NCBI GenBank assembly: GCA_018267515.1
Contig: JAFDYJ010000051.1
Coordinates: 1-56,238 of the forward strand
Source: Bacteroidota bacterium
GTDB taxonomy: Bacteria; Bacteroidota; Bacteroidia; Chitinophagales; Chitinophagaceae
Reading direction: 5' to 3'
Length of the DNA: 56,238 bases
A program made the translations under genes and the position numbers. The stretch's first letter is position 1. The number at the start of each line of letters is the position of its first letter. Below the pieces are notes generated by a model. The model saw only the letters and a program-made list of their open reading frames with translations. It ran no database searches and was not told the DNA's origin. This document shows positions 37,460 through 45,555 of this stretch, piece after piece.

Positions 37460-38478
37460 GACATTTCTGATAGTATTTGCTCCAATTTTTTTAATGGTAT
37501 AGTTTGAATTATTCCCTTGCCTATTTTTGACAACAAAATATAATTCATTTCTTTCCTTTCTCTCTTTTTATCCATCTTCAAAACTTCAAATACTTTCTGT
37601 TTATCAAATGAAGCATAAGTAGGCAAACCGTATTTATTCAACACATTTACTACTCTTGAAGTTTCTTTAAAGCCTGTAAGTTGCTCAGAAATATGACAGG
37701 CATACGTCATCCCGATTGAAATCGCCTGGCCATGCGATAATTCATACTGATTTTCCAAAGCATGCCCGAGTGTATGTCCAAAATTCAGCAAGCGCCTCTC
37801 TCCTTTTTCAAATTCATCACCCTGAACCACTTTTGTTTTTAGTACAGTATTTCGTTGAATCAAATCCCTGAGCGTATCCTTTTTTTTCTGAAATGTTTTA
37901 AATGAATTTTCTTCCAATTGGCGAAACAGGGCTGCATCTTTAATACAGGCATGTTTAACAATCTCTGCAAATCCATTTATCCATTCTGTCTCCGGAAGTG
38001 TATTTAAAAATTTATGATCATGCAGAATAAAAGAAGGCTGACGTATAGTACCCACCAAATTTTTATACACACCCACATCAATTCCATTCTTACCCCCGAT
38101 GGATGCATCCACCATCGCCAAAATAGTTGTTGGAACAAAACCAAATTTTATTCCACGCATATATACCGAAGCAACATAGCCCGTAATATCTGTGACTACT
38201 CCCCCGCCGACACCAATTAATGTAGTCTTGCGGTCAGCTTCCATAGCAATCAACTGTTCAATGATTGCATCTACCGTAGCCTGAACTTTGAATTCTTCGC
38301 CGGGTTTTAAAACAATTGTATTCCGTCCTTTAAATTTCTGTTTGTGATACCTGAAAACATTTTCATCGGTAATAAACACAACATCTTTAAAAACAATTAT
38401 TTTTTTCAAATTAGCAATATCACCTACGAGATAATAATCTGTAGAAGAGTTCGAGAAATTAATTTTAAATCGCTTCAT
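37456..38478 (-). CDS. aroB: 3-dehydroquinate synthase
   Basis: Second step of the shikimate pathway: DAHP to 3-dehydroquinate, using NAD+ and a divalent metal. From the ATG at 38478 the protein is 340 residues (MKRFKINFSNSSTDY); the 16 residues possible upstream are not family-like. NAD-binding GVGGGVVTDITGYVASVYMRGI, the FVPTTILAMVDASIGGKNGID segment, the metal-ligand histidines in LLNFGHTLGHALE, and the GQAISIGMTYA helix are all present. It is slightly short for the family but complete. It lies 104 bp after the DAHP synthase gene and overlaps aroA by 4 bp. Confidence 0.95.
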   Translation of the reverse strand: MKRFKINFSNSSTDYYLVGDIANLKKIIVFKDVVFITDENVFRYHKQKFKGRNTIVLKPGEEFKVQATVDAIIEQLIAMEADRKTTLIGVGGGVVTDITGYVASVYMRGIKFGFVPTTILAMVDASIGGKNGIDVGVYKNLVGTIRQPSFILHDHKFLNTLPETEWINGFAEIVKHACIKDAALFRQLEENSFKTFQKKKDTLRDLIQRNTVLKTKVVQGDEFEKGERRLLNFGHTLGHALENQYELSHGQAISIGMTYACHISEQLTGFKETSRVVNVLNKYGLPTYASFDKQKVFEVLKMDKKRERKEMNYILLSKIGKGIIQTIPLKKLEQILSEMS

Positions 38479-38582
38479 AAATTTTGCTATATAAAAGCAG
38501 TAGTGCCTGCCCAGGCATTTGAACAACTAATTACTAAATGAATTTTCCGGTATCATTCAAAATCAATAATTCAACATTATCA

Positions 38583-39671
38583 TTATTCATCCATAATTTT
38601 TTTCTGATGGTTAATACTTTCCATGTGTACCGCATCAAAATATTTGGTGATGAATTCCTTGCTTAGGCCAATTTTATCTCCTTTTTCGATTGCTTTCCCG
38701 ATAATGTCATTCCAACGTGTGGTTTGCAATATCGTAATATTATTGTCTTTCTTGTAACTACCGATATGTTCCGCCACTTTCATACGCTGCCCCAGTAATT
38801 GAATGAGCTCATCATCAAGATGGTTGATCTGCTGTCTCAGCTTTTCCAGCGCAGAATGAAATTCTTTTGAATTAGTGTCCTCTTTTCTCCAGATAATATT
38901 TTGCAACATTTCGATCAATCGTTCGGGAGTCACTTGTTGCTTGGCATCACTCCAGGCTTTGTCCGGATCAATATGCGATTCAATCATCAAACCATCGTAA
39001 TCAAGATCAATTGCTTTTTGTGAAACTTCCATCAGCGTATCACGCCTGCCGCAAATATGGGAAGGGTCGCAAAGCATAATCATTCCCGGGTTGCGCAATT
39101 TCATTTCAATTGCCAAATGCCACATGGGCGAATTGCGGTAATCTGTATTTCCAAATGTGCTGAAGCCACGATGTATCAATCCAATTTTTTTGATGCCCGC
39201 TTTTGCAATTCTTTCCACAGCACCCATCCATAATTCTATGTCAGGGTTCACCGGATTTTTGATGAGCACAGGTACATCTGCACCCCTCAGCGCATCTGCA
39301 ACTTCCTGTACGCTGAATGGATTCACCGTTGTTCGGGCGCCAATCCATAATACATCCACATCAAAATGCAAAGCATCTTCTGCTTGTTTTGCAGTGGCAA
39401 CTTCCACTGTCACCGGCAAGCCTGTAATTTTTTTTGCTTGTTGCAACCACGGTAATCCTTTAGTGCCGATGCCCTCAAACATTCCCGGGCGGGTACGTGG
39501 TTTCCAGATTCCGGCACGCAGCATATCCACTTTTCCAGTTGCTGCCAATTGTTGTGCTGTCTGCACTAATTGTTCTTCGGTTTCAGCGCTGCAGGGTCCG
39601 CTTACTATCAGTGGCCGCTTTTCCCAGGTTGCATTTACGAGGCTTTCGCTTTTTGATTCTGTTGTTTGCAT
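38583..39671 (-). CDS. bifunctional DAHP synthase / chorismate mutase
   Basis: Joins the first step of the shikimate pathway with the branch step toward prephenate. Residues about 18-262 are a type I-beta DAHP synthase (VSGPCSAETEEQ, LRAGIWKPRTRPGMFEG, VLWIGARTTVNPF, PVLIKNPVNPD, MIMLCDPSHICGRRD, DGLMIESHIDP). Residues about 273-360 are an AroQ-type chorismate mutase helix bundle (LEKLRQQINHLDDELIQLLGQRMKVAEHIGSYK). In related fusions the mutase domain passes feedback inhibition to the synthase. This fits an operon serving only Phe and Tyr. A -7 box lies 4 nt before the ATG, so it may have an internal promoter. Confidence 0.95.
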   Translation of the reverse strand: MQTTESKSESLVNATWEKRPLIVSGPCSAETEEQLVQTAQQLAATGKVDMLRAGIWKPRTRPGMFEGIGTKGLPWLQQAKKITGLPVTVEVATAKQAEDALHFDVDVLWIGARTTVNPFSVQEVADALRGADVPVLIKNPVNPDIELWMGAVERIAKAGIKKIGLIHRGFSTFGNTDYRNSPMWHLAIEMKLRNPGMIMLCDPSHICGRRDTLMEVSQKAIDLDYDGLMIESHIDPDKAWSDAKQQVTPERLIEMLQNIIWRKEDTNSKEFHSALEKLRQQINHLDDELIQLLGQRMKVAEHIGSYKKDNNITILQTTRWNDIIGKAIEKGDKIGLSKEFITKYFDAVHMESINHQKKIMDE

Positions 39672-39675
39672 ATTA

Positions 39676-39683
39676 CAAATTTA
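39676..39683 (-). promoter_or_regulatory. -7 box just before the DAHP synthase gene
   Basis: TAAATTTG on the minus strand lies 4 nt before the ATG at 39671, within the 90-bp gap after tyrA. If used, the mRNA would be leaderless or nearly so, and this promoter would bypass the attenuator. Confidence 0.4.
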
Positions 39684-39761
39684 AATTATTGATGTCAGTG
39701 TTTAAATGTCCAAGCTTCACATTTTTTTTATTTCCAGTTTAATTCTGTTCTAATCATTTAT

Positions 39762-40610
39762 TTATTTAATTATTCTCTTAATCTTATTTGCACCTTGCAT
39801 TAACTCCAGCAAATACTCTTCATTTTCTTTTTCCAGGCAAGCTTTAAATTTTTTCAATTGGGAAATATGTTCATTCAAAACATCCAGAACATTCTCCCTG
39901 TTTTGCATAAATATCGGAGCCCACATGGCAGGATTGCTCTTTGCTAGCCGCACCGTACTTTCAAAACCCGCAGAAGCCAATTCAAAAATCGCCTGGTCTT
40001 CTTTTTCTTTTTCTAAAACCGTATTGGCTAATGCAAAAGAAGTGATATGAGAAATATGACTCACATACGCAGCATGAAGGTCATGGGCAGCAGCATCCAT
40101 TTCTAAAATCCTCATTCCAATTTTCTGAAAAACTTTCTTTGTCCACTCTACTGCATCTTTGTCACTTTCTGTTGCATTGCAAAGTATGATTGCTTTGTTT
40201 TCAAAAGCCCCTTTGACTGCAGCTTGTGGTCCGCTATATTCAGTTCCCCACATGGGATGCAATGCCACAAATCTTCCTCTTTTCGGATGGTCTTTTACAG
40301 ATTGAATCAATTGCTCTTTTGTAGAACCAAGGTCAATAACAATTTGCTGATCAATCTTATTTAATATTTCAGGTAATAATGAAACCATTTTATCAACCGG
40401 TATTGCTAAAATGATGACATCAGCATTTTTTATGGCATTGTCCAATGACATCATTTCATCTACCAATTCCAGTTCCAATGCTTTTTGAGCATGGTCAGTA
40501 TTTGATTCCACACCAATTAATCTTGAAGAAATCTTTTTCTCGTGCAATTGAATTGCAAGAGAGCCCCCAATAAGGCCAACACCAACTATTGCAATTCTTT
40601 TTCGTTCCAT
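39762..40610 (-). CDS. tyrA: prephenate dehydrogenase
   Basis: Converts prephenate to 4-hydroxyphenylpyruvate with NAD(P)+, the committed step to tyrosine. The 282-residue protein starts with a Rossmann fold (IAVVG-type: IAIVGVGLIGGSLAIQL, GxGxxG at about 10-15). It continues with VIILAIPVDKM, the DLGSTKEQL segment, LHPMWGTEYSGPQAA (substrate site) and the helical dimer domain with DLHAAYVSHISHITSFALA. It has no fused mutase or ACT domain. It starts 9 bp after the aminotransferase stop, within the operon. Confidence 0.93.
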   Translation of the reverse strand: MERKRIAIVGVGLIGGSLAIQLHEKKISSRLIGVESNTDHAQKALELELVDEMMSLDNAIKNADVIILAIPVDKMVSLLPEILNKIDQQIVIDLGSTKEQLIQSVKDHPKRGRFVALHPMWGTEYSGPQAAVKGAFENKAIILCNATESDKDAVEWTKKVFQKIGMRILEMDAAAHDLHAAYVSHISHITSFALANTVLEKEKEDQAIFELASAGFESTVRLAKSNPAMWAPIFMQNRENVLDVLNEHISQLKKFKACLEKENEEYLLELMQGANKIKRIIK

Positions 40611-40619
40611 TTTATTTTT

Positions 40620-41831
40620 TCATTTTGCATTTTTAATTCTTCCTATTGCTTCTTCTATTTTTTCCTCAGTTGCGCATAAGCTTACTCTTACATATTTATC
40701 ACCAGCACTTCCAAATATGCCTCCTGGCGTCAGGAATACCTTGTGCTGATATAATACATCATCACTTAATGCAAAACCGCTTTTATAATTTGCTGGGATT
40801 TTTGCCCATACAAACAAACCCGCCTGCTCTTTAGAAAACTTACATTTAAGTTGTTTCAATAAGTGAAAAACTTTTTCTCTTCTCCTATTATAAATCTTAT
40901 TCACTTCATCATGCCATTCTTTACCTAATGACAATGCTTTGGCAGCTGCTAATTGTAGCGGTAAAAACATACCGCTGTCCATATTACTTTTAAACCGGAG
41001 AACTTCATCAATAAACGTTTTTGCACCGCAAAGCATCCCTACCCTCCATCCTGCCATATTATGAGATTTACTGAGGGAATTTAATTCAATCACCGATTCA
41101 TTTGCTCCATCAATACTTAATAAACTCATGGGATTCTCATTTAAAATAAAACTGTAAGGATTGTCGTGAACAATGAGAATATTATGTTTCTGAGCAAAAG
41201 CAATAATTTTTTCAAAAAGCTCTTTTGAAGGCAATTGCCCGGTAGGCATCTGCGGATAATTCACAAACATCAACCTAACTTTCGCCAGGTTACTTTTTTC
41301 CAATGAATCAAAATCCGGTTCGTACTTATTTTTTTGTTGCAGTTTATAATCTATGCATTTACCCCCTGCCAGCATCACAGCGCTTCTGTAAGTAGGATAA
41401 CCCGGATTGGGCACTAAAACTTTATCACCGGGATTAAGATACGTCATGCAAATATGCATGATGCCTTCTTTACTACCGATCAGGGGAAGAATTTCAGAAT
41501 CGGGATTCAATTCCACCTGGTACCATCTCTGGTACCATTCACTCATTGCTTTTCGCAAAACAGGAGAACCTTTGTAAGATTGATAACCATGAACATTGGG
41601 CTTCATACTTTCTTCCTGCAAAGTTTTTATCACCTCAGGATGTGGTGGAAGATCGGGACTGCCAATTCCGAGATTGATAATATTTTTTCCCAGCTTATTC
41701 AATTCATCAATCTCTCTTAACTTTTGAGAAAAATAATATTCACCAATTCCGTTCAGACGTTTTGAAGCCACCACACCGCCCAAGGGGGAAATCAAAGAGT
41801 CTGAACCTTGAAATTGTGTATCATTATTCAT
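40620..41831 (-). CDS. class I/II pyridoxal-phosphate aminotransferase
   Basis: A 403-residue fold-type I aminotransferase. INLGIGSPDLPPHPEV, GSKEGIMHICMTYLNPGDKVLVPNPGYPTY, VHDNPYSFIL and ELNSLSKSHNMAGWRVGM (PLP lysine in SKSH) are visible. Its place between pheA and tyrA suggests it amidates phenylpyruvate and 4-hydroxyphenylpyruvate, or prephenate, with glutamate or aspartate as donor; this is inference, as the family has many substrates. The N terminus is longer than usual: residues about 13-23 (LISPLGGVVAS) come from a GC-rich repeat, before the conserved KRLNGIGEYYF. The true start could lie further in. Confidence 0.9.
   Translation of the reverse strand: MNNDTQFQGSDSLISPLGGVVASKRLNGIGEYYFSQKLREIDELNKLGKNIINLGIGSPDLPPHPEVIKTLQEESMKPNVHGYQSYKGSPVLRKAMSEWYQRWYQVELNPDSEILPLIGSKEGIMHICMTYLNPGDKVLVPNPGYPTYRSAVMLAGGKCIDYKLQQKNKYEPDFDSLEKSNLAKVRLMFVNYPQMPTGQLPSKELFEKIIAFAQKHNILIVHDNPYSFILNENPMSLLSIDGANESVIELNSLSKSHNMAGWRVGMLCGAKTFIDEVLRFKSNMDSGMFLPLQLAAAKALSLGKEWHDEVNKIYNRRREKVFHLLKQLKCKFSKEQAGLFVWAKIPANYKSGFALSDDVLYQHKVFLTPGGIFGSAGDKYVRVSLCATEEKIEEAIGRIKNAK
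41773..41794. repeat. palindrome-like element at the aminotransferase 5' end
   Basis: In the coding direction TCCCCCTTGGGCGGTGTGG sits within the first 25 codons. It resembles the elements in aroC and aroA (C-run, CTTTGG, G-run, then GTGG), with a less perfect stem. Confidence 0.45.
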
Positions 41832-41852
41832 CAGAATTATTTTTTTATTTTT

Positions 41853-42704
41853 CTAAATCCCTGCTTTAAGTGGTTTTGGAATATTTCCCTTTTTATACAC
41901 CCCATAAATTTTCATCTCTTTGGTCAGGGGCTTTATTTTACCGACTACAGTTTCAAACTGCTTTAAATTTTCAAATTCCATATCAGCATGAAAACTGTAT
42001 TTAAAATCAGATCCCGGTATGGGAAAACTTTGCAGCTTACTGAGGTTGATTCCTCCATCTGCAATCTCAGCCAATACTTTTGCCAGGCTTCCTCTTGAGT
42101 GATCCGTATGAAAATTCACTGAAGCTTTATCGGAATCTTCAATAACTACCGCCTGTTCCTGCCGTTGTAAAATCAAAAACCGGGTATAATTGTTTTTTAA
42201 AGTTTGAATGGAAGGAGCAATGTTATGCAGGTTGTAAATTTCGGCGGCCAGGCGACTAGCAATGGCAGCTATATGCTTGCTTTTATGCTGCTGTATGTGC
42301 CGGGCACTAAGGGCCGTATCATCCGTTTCAACAAGCTTCCATTTATAGCGATCCAGGAAATCATAGCATTGTTGCAATGCCATAGTGTGAGAATGCACTT
42401 CTTTGATATTCTCAAGTTTCACACCCGGATTTACCAGCAAATTCTGCTCTATCTGCAAATACATTTCCCCGATAATCCTGAGTGAACAGCCCTGCAACAG
42501 GTTATAATTCGGTAAAATACTGCCGGCTATGGAATTTTCAATTGCCATCACTCCCCCATCACTTTCATTTTTATTACAGGCTATCTTAATGACCTCTTTA
42601 AATGTATTACAGGGAATCACACGGGTATCTTTTCCAAAAAACTTTTGAGCCGCTTCCTGGTGAAAACTGCCTTCATAACCCTGGATAGATATTCGTTTAC
42701 TCAT
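41853..42704 (-). CDS. pheA: prephenate dehydratase with ACT domain
   Basis: Converts prephenate to phenylpyruvate, the committed step to phenylalanine. The 283-residue protein has the periplasmic-binding-like catalytic core (QGYEGSFHQEAAQKFFG, GVMAIENSIAGSILPNYNLL, NNYTRFLIL with the conserved Thr-Arg-Phe) and a C-terminal ACT domain (about 194-272: SRGSLAKVLAEIADGGINLSKLQSFP) that senses phenylalanine. No mutase domain is fused, consistent with mutase being on the DAHP synthase. It is the first structural gene of the operon; its ATG lies 4-5 nt after the U-run of the attenuator hairpin. Confidence 0.95.
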   Translation of the reverse strand: MSKRISIQGYEGSFHQEAAQKFFGKDTRVIPCNTFKEVIKIACNKNESDGGVMAIENSIAGSILPNYNLLQGCSLRIIGEMYLQIEQNLLVNPGVKLENIKEVHSHTMALQQCYDFLDRYKWKLVETDDTALSARHIQQHKSKHIAAIASRLAAEIYNLHNIAPSIQTLKNNYTRFLILQRQEQAVVIEDSDKASVNFHTDHSRGSLAKVLAEIADGGINLSKLQSFPIPGSDFKYSFHADMEFENLKQFETVVGKIKPLTKEMKIYGVYKKGNIPKPLKAGI

Positions 42705-42708
42705 ATAT

Positions 42709-42740
42709 AAAAAAGTCCCCCGTTTTTTTGCGGGGGACTT
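42709..42740 (-). terminator. attenuator terminator ahead of pheA
   Basis: On the minus strand a 10-bp stem AAGTCCCCCG / CGGGGGACTT with an 8-nt loop is followed by six T. The run ends 4 nt before the pheA ATG. A terminator placed between a leader ORF and the first gene of the operon can only act as an attenuator. Confidence 0.88.
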
Positions 42741-42841
42741 CTATGTTGATTTTAGTTTTTAAACTAGTTTGATTTCAACAAAAGCATTCCCCGCTTCGGG
42801 CTAAAGAAGAAATAAAAATAAAACCAACGGTATGCTTTTGC
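42730..42841 (-). promoter_or_regulatory. alternative pairings of the pheA attenuator
   Basis: Segment 1 (CAAAAGCAT, 42840-42832, leader codons 4-7) is the exact complement of segment 2 (ATGCTTTTG, 42787-42779). Next to segment 2, GCGGGG (42794-42789) is the exact complement of CCCCGC (42735-42730) in the 5' arm of the terminator. So 1:2 pairing leaves the terminator free, while pairing of segment 2 with the terminator arm prevents it. Confidence 0.75.
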
Positions 42842-42850
42842 TAAAGTCAT
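42764..42850 (-). CDS. aromatic leader peptide of the pheA operon
   Basis: A 28-codon ORF, too short for a usual gene call, starting at ATG 42850 and ending at TAG 42764. Codons 7-16 read YRWFYFYFFF: five Phe, three Tyr and one Trp out of ten codons. Such runs are the mark of leader peptides in transcription attenuation (compare E. coli PheL, with seven Phe in fifteen residues). Ribosomes that wait at these codons when charged tRNA-Phe or tRNA-Tyr is scarce would cover segment 1 and let the antiterminator form. It lies 48 bp after the helicase stop on the same strand. Confidence 0.88.
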   Translation of the reverse strand: MTLAKAYRWFYFYFFFSPKRGMLLLKSN

Positions 42851-42854
42851 GAAA

Positions 42855-42862
42855 CAAAAATA
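42855..42862 (-). promoter_or_regulatory. -7 box of the pheA operon leader
   Basis: TATTTTTG on the minus strand fits TAnnTTTG and lies 4 nt before the leader ATG, so initiation there would give a leaderless or almost leaderless leader ORF. No clear -33 TTTG is seen at the right distance; read-through from the helicase gene is the alternative. Confidence 0.5.
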
Positions 42863-42898
42863 AGAATGAATCCGGAAGAAAAAAATTTTTTAAAAGTA

Positions 42899-44551
42899 TT
42901 ATTTGCGCCTTCCCCCTGTCTCTGCGTCGTTCATACGGATCTTCCTTCCTTTGAAGTTCTTCCCATCAATAGACTTCATCATTTTTTTTGCCGCCGAAGG
43001 TTCGACTTCAATCCAGCTGTTCATCTCCTTCATATCAATCCTGCCTAAAACTTCTTTTCTCAAATCACTCATATCCAAAATAAACTGAAGGAAGCTGGCT
43101 TTATAAAATCCATCTTTTGTACCCAGATTTACAAACAGTCGTTGGTAATTGCCTTTTCTTTCAAAACTTCTTCCCCGGGTATCCCGATGGACCGGACGCT
43201 GATCTGCTGCACCTTTTTTATCATCACGCAAATTTAGATCGGCAGCATTTTCATAATATTTTAAAAAGCGGTCAAACTCCAGTGCTGCCACTTTTTGTAA
43301 TATTTCTTCTTTCTCGATATGAGCAAATTTTTCACGCAGTACGGGAAGATAAGTTTCATATTCACCATGACTGGTATCAGCACTCAGCATTTTTTCAATA
43401 AAATAAAAAAATTGTTTGCGGCATACATCTCTTCCGGTAGGGATATCAATTTTATGAAAACGGTTATTCACTAATTTTTCAATTTGCCGAAGGCGGTACA
43501 CTTCTTTGGGAGTAATAATAGAAATGGAAATTCCGCTTTTGCCGGCCCTTCCTGTTCTTCCGCTGCGATGCGTATATACTTCAGTATCATCCGGCAGTTC
43601 ATAGTTAATTACATGGGTGATCCCCTGTACATCAATCCCTCTTGCAGCTACATCGGTAGCAATGAGCAATTGCAGATTCTTTTCCCTGAATCGTCCCATT
43701 ACTTTATCCCGTTGCTGCTGGGTAAGATCACCGTGCAACGCTTCAATATCATATCCTTCACGAATCAATCTTTCAGTTATATCCTGGGCATCTGCTTTCG
43801 TCCTTGTAAAGATGATTCCATAAAGGCCGGGATTAAAGTCAATTATCCGCTTTAAGGTTTCATAACGGTTTGCATGGGAAGTCAGATAATACTTATGATC
43901 AATATTGGCATTAGCAGCATTCACTTTTCCGATTGTAATCTCAAAGGGACTCTGCATATACCTTTTACTCACCTGCCTTATTTCGGGGGGCATGGTGGCG
44001 CTAAACAGCCAGGTACTTTGCCGGTTGGGTGTATTTTTTAATATAAATTCGATATCGTCTTTAAATCCCATGTTCAGCATCTCATCTGCTTCATCCAGCA
44101 CCACGTAATGAATTTTCTCCAGATGAATAGCTTTTCTTTCAATCAAATCTATCAGGCGTCCGGGAGTTGCCACTACAATATGAACACCTTTCTTAAGATC
44201 CCTGATCTGCATACCGATGGAAGTGCCTCCGTAAACTGCAGTAATTAAAATGGATCCTGCCTTTTTGCGGAAAGTATTTAAATCGTTTGTAATCTGTAAA
44301 CAGAGTTCACGGGTAGGGCAAATAATTAAAGCTTGTGGAAATTTATTAGCACTCTGTATCAATTGAAGTAATGGCAGCCCGAAAGCGGCAGTCTTACCCG
44401 TACCGGTTTGAGCCAGCCCGATAAAATCTTTGGTACCATTTAATAAAACAGGGATCGCTTTTTCCTGTATGGGTGTGGGTTGAGTAAATCCCAGCGTTTT
44501 GATAGATTCCAATAATCCTGCTTCAATACCTAACTCTTCAAATGTTGTCAT
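42899..44551 (-). CDS. DEAD-box ATP-dependent RNA helicase
   Basis: A 550-residue RNA helicase from the ATG at 44551 (MTTFEELGIE); 21 codons upstream in frame are not family-like. Core motifs appear in order: the Q motif (GFTQPTPIQ), AQTGTGKT, PTRELCLQI, GTPGR-type ATPGRLIDL, VLDEADEML, LFSATMP, IIFTRTKADAQD, TDVAARGIDV and HRSGRTGRAG. The C terminus (about 460-535) looks like the DbpA-type RNA-binding domain (YQRLFVNLGTKDGFYKASFLQFI). This order is typical of DeaD/CsdA, which helps ribosome assembly and mRNA turnover in the cold. It lies directly upstream of the pheA leader on the same strand. Confidence 0.95.
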   Translation of the reverse strand: MTTFEELGIEAGLLESIKTLGFTQPTPIQEKAIPVLLNGTKDFIGLAQTGTGKTAAFGLPLLQLIQSANKFPQALIICPTRELCLQITNDLNTFRKKAGSILITAVYGGTSIGMQIRDLKKGVHIVVATPGRLIDLIERKAIHLEKIHYVVLDEADEMLNMGFKDDIEFILKNTPNRQSTWLFSATMPPEIRQVSKRYMQSPFEITIGKVNAANANIDHKYYLTSHANRYETLKRIIDFNPGLYGIIFTRTKADAQDITERLIREGYDIEALHGDLTQQQRDKVMGRFREKNLQLLIATDVAARGIDVQGITHVINYELPDDTEVYTHRSGRTGRAGKSGISISIITPKEVYRLRQIEKLVNNRFHKIDIPTGRDVCRKQFFYFIEKMLSADTSHGEYETYLPVLREKFAHIEKEEILQKVAALEFDRFLKYYENAADLNLRDDKKGAADQRPVHRDTRGRSFERKGNYQRLFVNLGTKDGFYKASFLQFILDMSDLRKEVLGRIDMKEMNSWIEVEPSAAKKMMKSIDGKNFKGRKIRMNDAETGGRRK

Positions 44552-44563
44552 AAAAAATTTGTG

Positions 44564-44571
44564 CAAAAATA
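44564..44571 (-). promoter_or_regulatory. -7 box of the DEAD-box helicase gene
   Basis: TATTTTTG on the minus strand ends 12 nt before the ATG at 44551. Confidence 0.45.
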
Positions 44572-44590
44572 GTTCTAAAGAACCAGCAAT

Positions 44591-44623
44591 AAAAAAAGGC
44601 CGCCCTGAGAACAAGGTGGCCTC
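44591..44623 (-). terminator. intrinsic terminator after the small lipoprotein gene
   Basis: On the minus strand AGGCCACC...GGGCGGCCT forms a stem (AGGCC/GGCCT closing, slightly imperfect inside) followed by seven T. It separates the lipoprotein gene from the helicase. Confidence 0.75.
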
Positions 44624-44651
44624 TAACGATTGCTTGCCATATGAAAAAATC

Positions 44652-44843
44652 TTACTTCTTTACTGAGTCAACAGCTTGCTTTACAGTTGAATCAACAGCT
44701 TTAGCTAATGAATCAGTTGTAGGAGTAGTAGTTGTAGGTGCAGTCTGAGTAGTTGAGTCTTTTGTTTCAGTTCCACTCTCAGATTTGTTATTGCATGCAG
44801 CAAAAAAACCTGCAACTGCTAAGATTACTAAAAGCTTTTTCAT
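44652..44843 (-). CDS. small lipoprotein
   Basis: A 63-residue lipoprotein of unknown function. The signal MKKLLVILAVAGFFAAC has a clear lipobox with lipidated Cys17. The mature part is almost only Thr, Ser, Lys, Asp and Val (ATTTTPTTDSLAKAVDS pattern, with a twice-used VDSxxKxAVDS theme) and is likely unstructured or helical at the end. Such short KDST-rich lipoproteins are frequent and often highly expressed in Bacteroidota. It has its own terminator 28 bp past the stop. Confidence 0.8.
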   Translation of the reverse strand: MKKLLVILAVAGFFAACNNKSESGTETKDSTTQTAPTTTTPTTDSLAKAVDSTVKQAVDSVKK

Positions 44844-44985
44844 TTGTAGTTTTTTAAAATGTTTTATTAAAAGATTTGAGATTTATACTCAAAACAGGAA
44901 AAGGTAACCCGTTTTGGAAAATATTTTTTTTCAGGTTGGCTTAGGGTTACTATTTTTAAAAATCAGTATTAAAATTAATGGAATC

Positions 44986-45555
44986 GTGAAACCAGAGAAT
45001 AACGAAAAAACGTTGTTAAAAGGATTGGCCCGAAGCGATAAAAAGGCAGTTGAAACGATATATAAAGATAATTTCAACATGATCCAGAGCCTGATTCTCA
45101 ATAATAATGGATCATCAGACGATGCAAAAGACATTTTTCAGGAAGCCATGATCGTGTTGTATGAAAAAGTGAGATCGGGAACTTTTGAACTCAATTGCCA
45201 AATTAAGACATATTTGTATTCTGTTTGTCGAAGATTGTGGCTCAAACGATTGCAACAGTTAAGCCGTTATTCGAATGAAGTTGCAGACATACAAACATCC
45301 GTTCCGGTTGAAGATGATGTAGAAGACCACGAAAAACGGAATGTTGAATTTGAAATGATGGATAAGGCAATTGATAGCCTGGGGGAACCCTGCAGAAGTC
45401 TTCTTGAAGCGTATTATTTACAAAAGAAGACGATGCAGGAAATAGCAGCAGGGTTTGGTTATACCAACGCCGATAATGCAAAAACCCAGAAATACAAATG
45501 CCTGGTAAGGCTGAAAAAAATATTCTTTTCACAATATAAAAACGGGAAACAGTGA
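44986..45555 (+). CDS. ECF-type RNA polymerase sigma factor
   Basis: A 189-residue sigma-70 family protein. Region 2 (about 10-85: DKKAVETIYKDNFNMIQSLI, DDAKDIFQEAMIVLYEKV, LNCQIKTYLYSVCRRLWLKRL) binds the -10 element and core polymerase. Region 4 (about 125-180: AIDSLGEPCRSLLEAYYLQKKTMQEIAAGFG) has the helix-turn-helix. I prefer the GTG at 44986 (start of KPENNEKTLL); an in-frame TTG at 44914 would add 24 hydrophobic residues that do not fit. The stop overlaps the start of a membrane protease with an anti-sigma-like N terminus, so this is a sigma/regulator pair. Confidence 0.88.
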   Translation: MKPENNEKTLLKGLARSDKKAVETIYKDNFNMIQSLILNNNGSSDDAKDIFQEAMIVLYEKVRSGTFELNCQIKTYLYSVCRRLWLKRLQQLSRYSNEVADIQTSVPVEDDVEDHEKRNVEFEMMDKAIDSLGEPCRSLLEAYYLQKKTMQEIAAGFGYTNADNAKTQKYKCLVRLKKIFFSQYKNGKQ

